The notes: generated from the letters alone by a model not told the origin. A stretch of 64,000 nt of DNA from Paraburkholderia sp. BCC1886 (GCF_900996245.1 NZ_CAAJGK010000035.1:124001-188000); one strand, 5' to 3'. Numbered from the stretch's first letter, positions 51,448-60,467 are shown. Translations and numbers: made by a program.

Positions 51448-53660
51448 CGACGCTCCGTCTGTTCGCGATGCAGGCGTTGCTGCTCCGCCATCGCACGATT
51501 CAACGCATCGCGCGAGATGACGTGGCGCGCCACCATGTAATCGCCTATGCGGCCATCGCGCTCGGGACGGTAGCTGGTCAACGCCGCATCGAAGCGGGCT
51601 CGCGTGACGAGTCCGAGTTCGATCAGCAGATCGCCGAGCAGGGGCACGCCGCGCATCAGCACTTCGGCGGGCGCGTCGGCGTCGTAGGGAGTCGGCGGCG
51701 GGGCGATGGCGTCGTCACCTGCACCGTCCTCCGTGGCGGCAGCGGCAGCCGCATCCACACGCCGCAACAACCGCAAGCCCGCCGTCACCTCGCTCTCGCG
51801 CACGATGTGCATGACGACCGTCCGCCCGCTCGCTGCGTGCAGCGCATCGAGCGTGGCGTCGTCGGGCAGGCTGGCGGCGACGAACAGCGCGTGGCCGTTG
51901 TCGTCTTCCCCTTGCGGCAGCGCGCGCGCCCGCACCAGCAGATCGGCGGGCAAGCCGGGCAGCGCGCGCTCGAAGCGCGCCGCATCGAAACGGCCGCGCG
52001 GCAGGTCGGTCTGGAACGCGATCGCTTCCGCAAGCGTTTCCTCGTCGAGCCAGCCGCGCGCCATCAGGACGCGACCGAGCGGCGCTTCGCGCGCATGCTC
52101 CTCGCGCAGCGCGATGGCGAGTTTCTGTTCGTCGATGGCCTGCCAGGACACCAGCAGTTCGCCGAGATTCTGCCGCGTGTTGCGCAACCCGTCCGCACTC
52201 GGAAAATCGTGCATGGTCTTGTCCCACGCGAGACGTTTGCCGGTTGCCACGTGAATCAGAAACAGCCGCCACGCACGAAACACCGCCAGAAAATTGATGA
52301 AGTTGCCAATCACCATGCGCGGCACGGAGAGCACGCCGTGCTCCCATCCATACAGCCGGGTCGTGAAGATGATCCGCTGCACCACGCGCAGCGCGAGCGA
52401 CACGAAATTCGCGGCCAGCAGAAACTGCGTCCACGTCGAATCAATGAACGGCGACGGAAACAGGTCGGGCGTCAGGCCAAAAAACGACGCGACCGCGAAC
52501 AGCAGAAACTGCAGCACGAGCAGATACGCGAGCATGCCGATGAACGCGGTCACCACGCCTTTGCGGTCGCGCAACAGCAGATAACGATTCGCCAGCGACC
52601 CGCTCCAGCCGGTCTGCTTCCAGCCCTGCAGACCGATGCCGAGCGTCCAGCGGGCCCGCTGCCGGTATGCGGTGCGCAGCGTATCGGGAAAGAATTCGCG
52701 CACGCATAAAGGCATGGTCACGACGATCTCGCGTTCGGCGCCGAGTCCGAACCACGTGCGCCGCCGCGTCGAGAACTGCACCGGGAAGCGCGGAAAGATC
52801 GACTGCATGCCGAGCCGGCCGATGCGCGCGCCGACGTCGTAGTCCTCGGTAAGACTCTCGGTGTTGAACGGCTGGCTTTGGGTTTCTTCCACCAGCGCGA
52901 GCATCGCGCGCCGCGAGAAGCAGGTGCCCACGCCCGCGGACGGCACCGTGCCCGCCAGGCTCTCGCGCACCACCAGATCCTTCGCGTGCCACTCGGCGAA
53001 TTCGTCCATGTAGGTGCCCGCCACCAGTTCGTACCATTCGCGTTCGAGCGAGGCCACCGGCAACTGGATCATGTCCTTGCGCGGCAGCAGGTAGTTGAAG
53101 AACTTCAGTTCCGCGGGATGCAGCACGTCTTCGCTATCGTGCATCACGATGCCGGCGAACTCGGTGCCGGCTTCGAACTCGTAGCGCAGGATGGCCTGCA
53201 CGATCCAGTTCAGACAGTCGGCCTTGCAGGTAGGGCCGTCGTGCGGTACTTCGACCCGATGCAGATGCTTGTAGCGATGCCGCATGCGTTCCACTTCGGC
53301 GATGGTCTGCGCATCGTTCTGATAGGTGCCGACGAACACCGTGTAGGCGCGATAGTCGAGCACTCGCACCATGTCTTCGAGCATCGCGGCGATCACGTCG
53401 TACTCCTGCCACGCCGGCACCATGATCGCAATCGGCTGTTCGTCGCGCGCCTGCAGTTGGGCGAGCGTCAGCGGCCGGTTCTGGCGCTCGACCGTGTAAT
53501 GGCGCACGGCCTCGCGCACCCAGTACCAGAGATCGATGAACAGATCGTCGAGGCTCGAGACCAGAATGATCGCCGCGACGATCGTCGCGACATGTTCGAG
53601 CGACTGGTAATACTGCGCGAGCAGGACGCTGCCGTACCACTTCAGCGTGGCGACGATCAC
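51444..53660 (-). CDS. NfrB-like glycosyltransferase with two C-terminal MshEN-type domains
   Basis: A 738-aa inner-membrane processive GT2 enzyme. After two N-terminal helices the catalytic domain has IMVPAWQEYDVI, a DxD-like MHDSEDV, SLTEDYDVG and the QxxRW motif (QRARW), then further helices. Residues about 498-560 and 668-730 contain two pairs of the 24-residue MshEN pattern (NLGELLVSWQAIDEQKLAIAL; PLGRVLMARGWLDEETLAEAI; LLGDLLIELGLVTRARFDAAL; RIGDYMVARHVISRDALNRAM), a c-di-GMP-binding fold. E. coli NfrB is c-di-GMP-activated in this way. The GTG at 53660 makes a GTGA overlap with the BcsB-like stop and follows GGAAAG. Confidence 0.88.
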   Translation of the reverse strand: MIVATLKWYGSVLLAQYYQSLEHVATIVAAIILVSSLDDLFIDLWYWVREAVRHYTVERQNRPLTLAQLQARDEQPIAIMVPAWQEYDVIAAMLEDMVRVLDYRAYTVFVGTYQNDAQTIAEVERMRHRYKHLHRVEVPHDGPTCKADCLNWIVQAILRYEFEAGTEFAGIVMHDSEDVLHPAELKFFNYLLPRKDMIQLPVASLEREWYELVAGTYMDEFAEWHAKDLVVRESLAGTVPSAGVGTCFSRRAMLALVEETQSQPFNTESLTEDYDVGARIGRLGMQSIFPRFPVQFSTRRRTWFGLGAEREIVVTMPLCVREFFPDTLRTAYRQRARWTLGIGLQGWKQTGWSGSLANRYLLLRDRKGVVTAFIGMLAYLLVLQFLLFAVASFFGLTPDLFPSPFIDSTWTQFLLAANFVSLALRVVQRIIFTTRLYGWEHGVLSVPRMVIGNFINFLAVFRAWRLFLIHVATGKRLAWDKTMHDFPSADGLRNTRQNLGELLVSWQAIDEQKLAIALREEHAREAPLGRVLMARGWLDEETLAEAIAFQTDLPRGRFDAARFERALPGLPADLLVRARALPQGEDDNGHALFVAASLPDDATLDALHAASGRTVVMHIVRESEVTAGLRLLRRVDAAAAAATEDGAGDDAIAPPPTPYDADAPAEVLMRGVPLLGDLLIELGLVTRARFDAALTSYRPERDGRIGDYMVARHVISRDALNRAMAEQQRLHREQTERR

Positions 53661-55930
53661 GGCTCTTTCCGGTGCTTGCGGCGTGCGCGCTGCGCAAACA
53701 CGATCAGCACGACCAGCAGAAGCAGCAGCACGCCCGGAATGCCCCAGCGCGCCCAGTGCCGTGTCACCCATTGCGTGCTCGACACGCCGCCCGCGCTCAG
53801 GTCGTCCGGATGCACGGTGTCGAAGTGCTTGAGCACGCCGCTCGCATCCACCACGGCGATATCGCCGCGTGCGAGTTGCAGCTTGTCGGTGAGCACCGGC
53901 TCGTTGCCGGTCGAGCGATACACGATGCCGCTTTGCTCGCCGGACGTGGCCACGCTCAGCACCGCGAGCTTGCTCAGACCCGATACGTCGATGAGTTTGT
54001 CGCCGGCCGCCGAACTCAGCACCAGACGATCCTTCGAAAACGCCACGTGGTTCTTCTCGTCGGCCACGCCGATGTCGGCCGCGAGGAATGGACTGTCCGG
54101 ACGCGGGCTCGCGTCGTTGGCGGCCACCGTGAACTTCGCGGCCATCGGCGCGATGCCGGCGGCCCCGGTGAGCGTGGCAAGACGCGGAATGCTGTGCACG
54201 GCGTCGTCGAGATAGGCCTGCGGCACGATGACCGTCGCCGCCGACGCATAGCGCGCGGCCATGCCGACGAAGTCGTTGTCGGGCGTCGCCTCGGCGAGCA
54301 ACAGATAGCTGCTCGGCAACACCGCTACCGGGTAAGCCTGACGCGCCTGGCAACCCGCATCCGGCTGACGCCGGAACGTCACGCGCAGATTGTTGGTGCG
54401 CGCGAGCGCATAGCGCGGAATCGCAAGTTCGAGCCGCTGGCGCCGGCCGTCGACGTCGAGCAGTTTCGCGCCGATCATCACGTCGTTGAAATACACCGTG
54501 GCGGTCGCACCGCCGTTGGAGAGCGTCGGCGACGCGGCCAGATCGAGCACGACCTCCTTGGGCAACTGGCCGTTGCCGGACGCCGCGGCCATGTCGAAGC
54601 TCGCTTCCCAGGAGGCGGTGTCGTGGACGTCGACGCTGCGCGGGTCGCCCCCCAGATCGGCCAGCGCAATCGTATTGCCGTGCGTGCGGGCGCCCGGATC
54701 GATCTGATGCACGACCACCTGGCTCGACACGTCGATCGGCCGCCAGCCTCGGCCGAGCACGGCGGCGCCCTGGTTGTCGCCGACTACCAGCACCGCGCGT
54801 CCGCCGAGATGCGCGACCCGCGCCTCGCCTGGCGCGAGCGGTTGGGTCAGCGGGCCGGCCGTGCGGCTGCGCCAGTCGTCGAACGCACTCAGCGCGGGTG
54901 GTGTCGCGCCGCTGCCAACAAGTTGCGCTCGCAACGCATCGAGCGCGGTGTTCAGCGAGTGGCGCAAGCTGTCGTCCGCAACCACCACGTCGGGGCCGAA
55001 TACGCTGCGGGGGGCGAGCGCGATGAGTGCGCCAAGTTCCGCTGCGTTGGCGATCGTGTGCCGGCCGCCGGGTGCCGAGGTGGTAGTCGAAGCGGTAGCC
55101 GAAGCATTAGCCGAAGCATTAACCGACGCATTCGCCAACGCATTCGCCAACGCATCGAAAGCGGGCACCCCGCGCAACGCGGCAGGCACCTCGATCGTCC
55201 CAGACTCGACCGTATCGCCGACAGCCGGCAGCGTCTGCACGACCGGGCGTTTGCCGTCGCGTTGCAAGAGCGCGTCGGTGCGCCACGCGGTATCGAGCGA
55301 CGCCGCGTCCAGACGCGGTCCCGCGATGGCCAGCAAAGGCGCGTAGGGCAGTGCGCTCCATGCAGTGCGCAGGTCCTGCACATCGGCGGGATTGAAGCGG
55401 TACGACAGACGCGTGGACGGATCGACGCGCAGCACGTTGCCGATCGCGGTCTGATCGGTGCAAACGTTGTCGTTGATGACCGACGAGAAGCCGAGGCCCA
55501 GACGCACGTAACCGGCCGCACGCGGCGCACCGTCGACGCCGATACTCACCGCCGCGCCGCCGTTGGGCTGCGTGAACGAGCGGGACACGACCGGCGCGCC
55601 GTCCAGCGAGAGCAGCATCGTCGTGCGGCCGCCGTCGCCGCGCACGTAGGCGCCGTCGAATTGCAGCGTGGCGTCGCTGATCGGCACATCGGCCGGCACC
55701 GGGAGGAAGAACTCGCGGCGCGTGTCGGGGGCGGTCAGGGTCACGCTGCTCAGCAGACCGAGTTCCCTGAGCGTCACCGTACGGGTTTCGATCACACTCT
55801 GGCCGAGTCGAGCGAAGCCGGCGGCGAGGTCGGCAGGCGCCGCGTCGGCGGCAAGAGGCACGGATGCGAGCGCAGTCACCAGCGTACCAGCGAAGAAAGC
55901 GGACAGACGCGGCCGGAAAAGTTCGTTCAT
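53657..55930 (-). CDS. BcsB-like periplasmic glycan-synthase subunit
   Basis: A 757-aa protein resembling the cellulose synthase regulatory subunit BcsB: signal peptide (ending ADA, near residue 31), carbohydrate-binding-type beta domains (TAPDTRREFFLPVPADVPISDATLQFDGAYV; NNLRVTFRRQPDAGCQ) and one C-terminal membrane helix (WGIPGVLLLLLVVLIVFA). It probably guides the glycan from the NfrB-like synthase through the periplasm. A variable Ala/Asn/Ser region (residues about 260-283) is encoded by six 12-bp units at 55083-55154. First gene of the operon; coupled to the next by GTGA. Confidence 0.83.
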   Translation of the reverse strand: MNELFRPRLSAFFAGTLVTALASVPLAADAAPADLAAGFARLGQSVIETRTVTLRELGLLSSVTLTAPDTRREFFLPVPADVPISDATLQFDGAYVRGDGGRTTMLLSLDGAPVVSRSFTQPNGGAAVSIGVDGAPRAAGYVRLGLGFSSVINDNVCTDQTAIGNVLRVDPSTRLSYRFNPADVQDLRTAWSALPYAPLLAIAGPRLDAASLDTAWRTDALLQRDGKRPVVQTLPAVGDTVESGTIEVPAALRGVPAFDALANALANASVNASANASATASTTTSAPGGRHTIANAAELGALIALAPRSVFGPDVVVADDSLRHSLNTALDALRAQLVGSGATPPALSAFDDWRSRTAGPLTQPLAPGEARVAHLGGRAVLVVGDNQGAAVLGRGWRPIDVSSQVVVHQIDPGARTHGNTIALADLGGDPRSVDVHDTASWEASFDMAAASGNGQLPKEVVLDLAASPTLSNGGATATVYFNDVMIGAKLLDVDGRRQRLELAIPRYALARTNNLRVTFRRQPDAGCQARQAYPVAVLPSSYLLLAEATPDNDFVGMAARYASAATVIVPQAYLDDAVHSIPRLATLTGAAGIAPMAAKFTVAANDASPRPDSPFLAADIGVADEKNHVAFSKDRLVLSSAAGDKLIDVSGLSKLAVLSVATSGEQSGIVYRSTGNEPVLTDKLQLARGDIAVVDASGVLKHFDTVHPDDLSAGGVSSTQWVTRHWARWGIPGVLLLLLVVLIVFAQRARRKHRKEP
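55083..55154. repeat. 12-bp coding tandem repeat (Ala-Asn-Ala-Ser type)
   Basis: Six 12-bp units of the type TTCGCCAACGCA / TTAGCCGAAGCA in frame in the BcsB-like gene. The two final units are identical. Confidence 0.85.
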
Positions 55931-56501
55931 GGACAGTGGATCCCGATTGATGCGCGGGACGCGAGTACGCTCGAGCGTCTGCCCGCGCCCTGGCCGTTAT
56001 GGAATGCGCCGCTCGAAGTGAATGGCGGCGCGCCGCGAAGCCTCGTGGCTAGACGGCGGGATCCTTACGCGTATCGGAAAGAAAGCAGGATGAAGAGCGC
56101 GCGCGAAAAGGTGTGCGACTCGGGTTTCGCGCGATGCCGGGACGCAGTGATGACGTCGATTTGCCGTATTCCAGTTCAACCCACCGTGGAAGTCTTTTAT
56201 GAGTCATTTTTCTTGTTCATTCTGATTTACATTGCATCGAATTTTAAGCAGAGAGGTAACGGTAAAAATCGGGAAAAATGTAAAAAAAAGTATCGGGAAA
56301 ATCTGGTTTTATAGATAGCTTCACTAACTAAATCCGAAAGCATTTTTTACCCGGAAATGGCGGTTTTCTCGAAGGCGCTCAACGCGAGTTTCACGATGAC
56401 TCACTTTTTATAACCGGTTTTACTTTTGACCGAGTCTCGCAATCCCTTGCGCTTCGGGTTATATATGCGCTTGCCCCGACACCCCTATACACACTGTCTC
56501 C
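55931..56501. other. Divergent intergenic region of the NfrAB/BcsB operon and the Dyp peroxidase
   Basis: A 571-bp gap; its right half (about 56190-56420) is distinctly AT-rich and should contain promoters for both flanking units. The 10-base string ATCGGGAAAA occurs twice, 24 bp apart (56268 and 56292). No RNA gene, operator of known type or credible ORF was recognised. Confidence 0.5.
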
Positions 56502-57497
56502 ATGTCCGACACGCCCATTCCAGCCGCCATTACCCCCGACTCGCAGGCCGTTTCCACCCAGGTCAAACGAAGCGCCATCTTCATCGTCGCCACCATTGGG
56601 CCGGACGCGGCGAGCCGCGACACCGTGCGCGCCTGGTGCGCCGACGTGGGCAACCTCGTGCGGGCGGTCGCCAAACGCATACCGGACGCGGGTTTGTCAT
56701 GTATCTGCGGCTTCGGATCCGACGCCTGGGACGCCGTCTTCGGCGGCACGCGGCCAGCCGGGCTGCATCCGTTTCGCGAGTTCGGCGCGGGCGAGCGCCA
56801 CGCGAAGGCGACGCCCGGCGACATCCTGCTGCATATCCGCGCGGATCAGATGGACCTGTGTTTCGAACTCGCCACGCATCTGATGAAACGGCTCGGCTCG
56901 ACGGTCACCGCGGTGGACGAAGTGCATGGGTTCCGCTATTTCGATCAGCGCAGCATGGTCGGTTTCGTCGACGGCACGGAGAATCCGAGCGGGCGGGAGG
57001 CGGTGCTGTTCACGGTGATCGGCGAGGAAGATCCGGAATTCTCGGGCGGCAGCTATGCGCTGATCCAGAAGTATCTGCACGATATGACGGGCTGGAACAA
57101 GCTGCCCGTCGAAATGCAGGAACGCATTATCGGCCGCACCAAGCTCGACAATATCGAACTCGATGAATCGGTAAAGCCCAGTTCGTCGCACAGTTCGCTG
57201 ACCACGCTCGAAGAAAACGGCGAGGAGATCAAGATCCTGCGCGACAACATGCCGTTCGGGCGGCCAGGGTCGGGGGAGTTCGGCACGTTTTTCATCGGGT
57301 ATGCACGCTCGCCCGCGCCGATCGAACAGATGCTGGAGAACATGTTCGTCGGCCGGCCGCCGGGCAACTACGACCGTCTGCTCGACTTCAGCCGCGCGGT
57401 GACAGGCGGCCTGTTCTTCGTGCCGTCGGAGGCGATGCTCGAAGACCTCGCGGATCGCCAGCCCGGGGCGCCGTCTTCCGCGAAAACAGCGTCTTAG
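56502..57497 (+). CDS. Dyp-type heme peroxidase
   Basis: A 331-aa dye-decolourising peroxidase of the YfeX-like cytosolic group (no Tat signal). The GFVDGTENPSG motif with catalytic Asp157, the probable proximal heme ligand His230 and distal Arg247 (ILRDNMPFG) are present. It would use hydrogen peroxide to oxidise aromatic or porphyrin-type substrates. No encapsulin or export signal is encoded nearby. The ribosome site is weak. The SET-domain gene follows after 47 bp on the same strand. Confidence 0.92.
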   Translation: MSDTPIPAAITPDSQAVSTQVKRSAIFIVATIGPDAASRDTVRAWCADVGNLVRAVAKRIPDAGLSCICGFGSDAWDAVFGGTRPAGLHPFREFGAGERHAKATPGDILLHIRADQMDLCFELATHLMKRLGSTVTAVDEVHGFRYFDQRSMVGFVDGTENPSGREAVLFTVIGEEDPEFSGGSYALIQKYLHDMTGWNKLPVEMQERIIGRTKLDNIELDESVKPSSSHSSLTTLEENGEEIKILRDNMPFGRPGSGEFGTFFIGYARSPAPIEQMLENMFVGRPPGNYDRLLDFSRAVTGGLFFVPSEAMLEDLADRQPGAPSSAKTAS

Positions 57498-57544
57498 GAA
57501 ATTTGGCGCTCTTATACTGGCGCCACTCCACTTCAAGGAACGGT

Positions 57545-57985
57545 ATGCGACGCGTGGTCGTCCGGCGCTCGTCCATTCATGGCAAAGGTGTGTTCGCCAT
57601 GCAGCCGCTTGGTCCCGGCGAACGCGTGCTCGAATACAAAGGCGAGATCACCGCGTGGCGGGTCGCCGTGCGCCGTCATCGCCGTGAAGGCGTGGCCGGG
57701 CACACGTTTCTGTTCGGGTTGTCCGACGGCACCGTGATCGACGGCAGCCGCGGCGGCAATAGTGCGCGCTGGCTGAATCACGCCTGCGTGCCGAACTGCG
57801 AGACGATCGAAGAAGCGGGTCGTATCTTCATTCACACGTTGCGAGCAATCGAGGTCGGCGAAGAATTGCTGATCGAATACCTGCTGGAAACCGAGCTTCC
57901 GCTCGACGACGAAGTGCGCAGTCAGTACGCGTGCCGTTGCAGCGCCGCGGCGTGCCGGCAGTCGATGCTGGCGGATGCGGGTTGA
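57545..57985 (+). CDS. SET-domain protein (putative protein-lysine methyltransferase)
   Basis: A 146-aa stand-alone SET domain. Seen motifs are SSIHGKGVFAMQPLGPGERVLEYKGE (SET-N), NSARWLNHACVPNCE (the NHxCxPNC motif binding S-adenosylmethionine), GEELLIEYL (catalytic Tyr) and a cysteine cluster YACRCSAAACR resembling the post-SET zinc site. It would methylate a protein lysine in the cytosol; the target is unknown. AAGGAA lies upstream of the ATG at 57545. Such short SET proteins are known in some bacteria and are thought to derive from eukaryotes. Confidence 0.88.
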   Translation: MRRVVVRRSSIHGKGVFAMQPLGPGERVLEYKGEITAWRVAVRRHRREGVAGHTFLFGLSDGTVIDGSRGGNSARWLNHACVPNCETIEEAGRIFIHTLRAIEVGEELLIEYLLETELPLDDEVRSQYACRCSAAACRQSMLADAG

Positions 57986-58102
57986 GCGGGTCGATCCCGA
58001 CTCCAGCTTCACCGCTATCGCATCGTCGCAAACCCTATCCCACCGTCTTGCACGACGGGGCAGCGGAACTTTCTGTCTGTCGGCATTTAAACATCTGCGT
58101 AT

Positions 58103-58121
58103 AATTGCGAACGATTCGCAT
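58103..58121. promoter_or_regulatory. Candidate Fur box
   Basis: An imperfect palindrome, AATTGCGAACGATTCGCAT, in the promoter region of the DUF3649-PepSY-DUF3325 unit. The GCGAA/TTCGC arms resemble Fur sites of Burkholderia and Pseudomonas. It matches the iron-uptake context. Confidence 0.55.
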
Positions 58122-58225
58122 CTGCGTTTGTAATGGCAGAGGGCTTTTCCTATCTTTCCCTTCGTTATCCGAGTCATGCAGAGCAACTTATCGTCCCCGT
58201 CGTCATGGCGACGGGGCTCGGGCCG

Positions 58226-58534
58226 ATGAGCACCGCGCTCACACGTCGTCGCAACATCGTTCCGTTGGTGTCGCGTATCGCCGCCGCCGTTCTCGGCGGT
58301 TACGGGCTGGCGGCCTTGGCCAGCGTCGCGGCACTCGCGCTTCCCATCGACCGCACGCAGGCCGTCGTCACGGGCATGCTGGCGAGTTTCATCGTCTATG
58401 CGTGCGCGGTGATCTGGGTGTTCGCGGTGCGCAGCGCGCGCCGCGCCTGGCTCGGCCTGCTGGTCGCCGCTGTGCCCTTGCTGCTCGCGGCATGGCCGGT
58501 ATGGACGGCAGCGGCGGGAGGGCCCGCGGCATGA
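58226..58534 (+). CDS. DUF3649-type membrane protein of an iron-uptake set
   Basis: A 102-aa inner-membrane protein with three to four hydrophobic helices (AAAVLGGYGLAALASVAALAL, VTGMLASFIVYACAVIWVFAV, LGLLVAAVPLLLAAWPVW). Size, helices and position before a PepSY protein fit DUF3649. An ATG at 58226 is preferred; ATGs at 58205 and 58136 are possible alternatives. Its stop overlaps the next start (ATGA). A candidate Fur box is about 105 bp upstream. Confidence 0.7.
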   Translation: MSTALTRRRNIVPLVSRIAAAVLGGYGLAALASVAALALPIDRTQAVVTGMLASFIVYACAVIWVFAVRSARRAWLGLLVAAVPLLLAAWPVWTAAAGGPAA

Positions 58535-60165
58535 TTGGCCCGATTCCTCCCGAACCGCCGCCGCGCGGCATCCGCCAGACCATGTCCGGGTTGCATACGT
58601 GGGCCGGGCTGCTGCTCGGCTGGGTGCTCTACGCGATGTTCCTGACCGGCACCGTCAGCTATTTCAGGGACGAGACCTCGCAATGGATGCGTCCCGAACT
58701 GCCGCACGTGCAGACGATGCCCGATCTCGCGGAGGTCGCCCAGCGCGTCAACCTCACGCTGTCGACGCTCGCGGCCGGCTCGCCGCAGTGGAGCTTCGAA
58801 TTGCCGACCGCGCGCAGGAGCGTGGTCGATGCGTTCTGGCGCACGCCGGGCGCGAGCAGCGCGAAAGGACAGCGGATGTTCGAGTCGGCCACGTTCGATC
58901 CGTCGACCGGCGAGAAAGTCGTCGCACGCGATACGCTGGGCGGCGACTTCTTCTATCGCTTCCACTTCCAGTTCTATTATTTGCCGGTGCTATGGGGCCG
59001 CCTGCTGGCCGGACTCGCGGCAATGTTCATGCTGGTGGCGATTATCAGCGGCGTCATCACGCACAAGAAAATCTTCGTCGACTTCTTCACGTTCCGCTGG
59101 GGCAAGGGACAGCGCTCGTGGCTCGATGCGCATAACGCGCTGTCGGTATTCGGTTTGCCGTTTCATTTGATGATCACCTATACCGGGCTTGTCACGCTGA
59201 TGGCGATGTACGTGCCGTGGGGTTCGCAGATCGCCGTCAAAACGCCCGCGCAACGGCAGGCAATGAGCGAGCAGATGAGCGCGTTCATCCAGCCGGGCAA
59301 GCCCGCGCATATCGCGGCGCCGCTGGCGCCGGTCGACGTGATGGTGCGTGAGGCCGAAGCGCGTTGGGGCCGCGGTAACGTCGCGCGCGTGACGGTCACG
59401 CAAGGTGGCGACGCCAACGCGCGGGTTGCGATTGGACGCGGCGAAGCCTCGCGCGTGTCGATGAGTCCGCAATACCTGCTGTTCGACGGGACCAACGGCA
59501 AGCTGCTGGAAGTGAAAGAGGGCGTGGGGGCCGCGGCCGAAACGCGCGGCGTACTGTATGCGCTGCATCTCGGACGCTTCAGCGATCTGCAATTGCGCTG
59601 GCTGTACTTTCTCACCAGCCTCGGCGGCACTGCGATGGTGGGCACAGGCCTCGTCATGTGGACTGTCAAACGCCGTCAGAAACTCGCGGATCCGCACAAG
59701 CCGCATATCGGTTTCCGGCTGGTCGAGCGGCTGAACATCGCTAGCATTGCCGGGCTGTCTATCGCGATGACCGGTTTTCTCTGGGGCAACCGCTTGCTGC
59801 CGACGGCGCTTGCCGATCGCGCGGATGCCGAGAACAACGTGTTCTTCATCGTCTGGGGCGTGACGCTGCTGTATGCGGTGTTGCGACCTGCGAAGCGCGC
59901 GTGGATCGAATTGCTGTGGATCGCCGCCGCGCTGCTGGCCCTGTTGCCGGTACTCAATGCACTGACCACACAACGTCCGCTCTGGCGCAGTGTGATGGAC
60001 GGCGATTGGGTGTTCGTCGGCTTCGACCTGATGATGTGGGCCGCCGCGCTTCTGCATGCGGCGCTCGCTTTGCGGGTGACGCGTCACGCGGGGCGGCCCA
60101 AGCCGCTCAAGCCTGCGTCGTCAAACGATAAAACCGCGCGGCAGTACAGCGAGGAAAGCGTCTGA
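58531..60165 (+). CDS. PepSY-associated membrane protein, iron-uptake type
   Basis: A 544-aa inner-membrane protein of the PepSY_TM family. It begins TMSGLHTWAGLLLGWVLYAMFLTGTVSYFRDE and has WLDAHNALSVFGLPFHLMITYTGL and YALHLGRFSDLQLRWLYFLTSLGGTAMVGTGLVMW, the conserved helix pairs with His residues suited to heme or electron transfer. Members near siderophore receptors are thought to help reduce or release iron from ferric siderophores. GGGAGG precedes the start, which overlaps the DUF3649 stop; its stop overlaps the next start (TGATG). Confidence 0.88.
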   Translation: MIGPIPPEPPPRGIRQTMSGLHTWAGLLLGWVLYAMFLTGTVSYFRDETSQWMRPELPHVQTMPDLAEVAQRVNLTLSTLAAGSPQWSFELPTARRSVVDAFWRTPGASSAKGQRMFESATFDPSTGEKVVARDTLGGDFFYRFHFQFYYLPVLWGRLLAGLAAMFMLVAIISGVITHKKIFVDFFTFRWGKGQRSWLDAHNALSVFGLPFHLMITYTGLVTLMAMYVPWGSQIAVKTPAQRQAMSEQMSAFIQPGKPAHIAAPLAPVDVMVREAEARWGRGNVARVTVTQGGDANARVAIGRGEASRVSMSPQYLLFDGTNGKLLEVKEGVGAAAETRGVLYALHLGRFSDLQLRWLYFLTSLGGTAMVGTGLVMWTVKRRQKLADPHKPHIGFRLVERLNIASIAGLSIAMTGFLWGNRLLPTALADRADAENNVFFIVWGVTLLYAVLRPAKRAWIELLWIAAALLALLPVLNALTTQRPLWRSVMDGDWVFVGFDLMMWAAALLHAALALRVTRHAGRPKPLKPASSNDKTARQYSEESV

Positions 60166-60452
60166 TGCGTCCCGTGACCACTTTGCTGTGCATCGTCGCG
60201 TTCGCCTGTCTCGCGCTCGCGATGGAGCGACACCAGGCGGCGCTGTTCACGCGTCGCCTGTCGCCAACTCAGATTCGCGCGTTGCGGCTCGCCGGATGGT
60301 CCGCGCTGGTATCCACCGCGTGGATCGTGATTGCGGCACAAGGCTGGGCGCTCGGCCTCGTCGGTTTTTGCGGACTGATGAGCGTGTCGGCCGGTCTGGT
60401 TTATGGCGCAATGATCGTCTATGAACGCGTGCGGCGACCCGACGCCGCCTGA
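60165..60452 (+). CDS. DUF3325-type small membrane protein
   Basis: A 95-aa inner-membrane protein with three hydrophobic helices (TTLLCIVAFACLALAMERHQ, LAGWSALVSTAWIVIAAQGWAL, GFCGLMSVSAGLVYGAMIVYE). Size, the early MERHQ segment and its place after a PepSY protein fit DUF3325, the third member of this iron-uptake set. Translation is coupled to the PepSY gene by TGATG. Confidence 0.75.
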   Translation: MRPVTTLLCIVAFACLALAMERHQAALFTRRLSPTQIRALRLAGWSALVSTAWIVIAAQGWALGLVGFCGLMSVSAGLVYGAMIVYERVRRPDAA

Positions 60453-60467
60453 GAAACGCGGAACGTT

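Noticed and set aside
53672..56314. An 880-codon open frame on the plus strand opposite the BcsB-like gene
   Set aside because: Its translation is Arg/His/Gly-rich without any family motif, it has no ribosome site, and the minus strand has clear BcsB-like landmarks with signal peptide and membrane helix. High GC produces such antisense frames.
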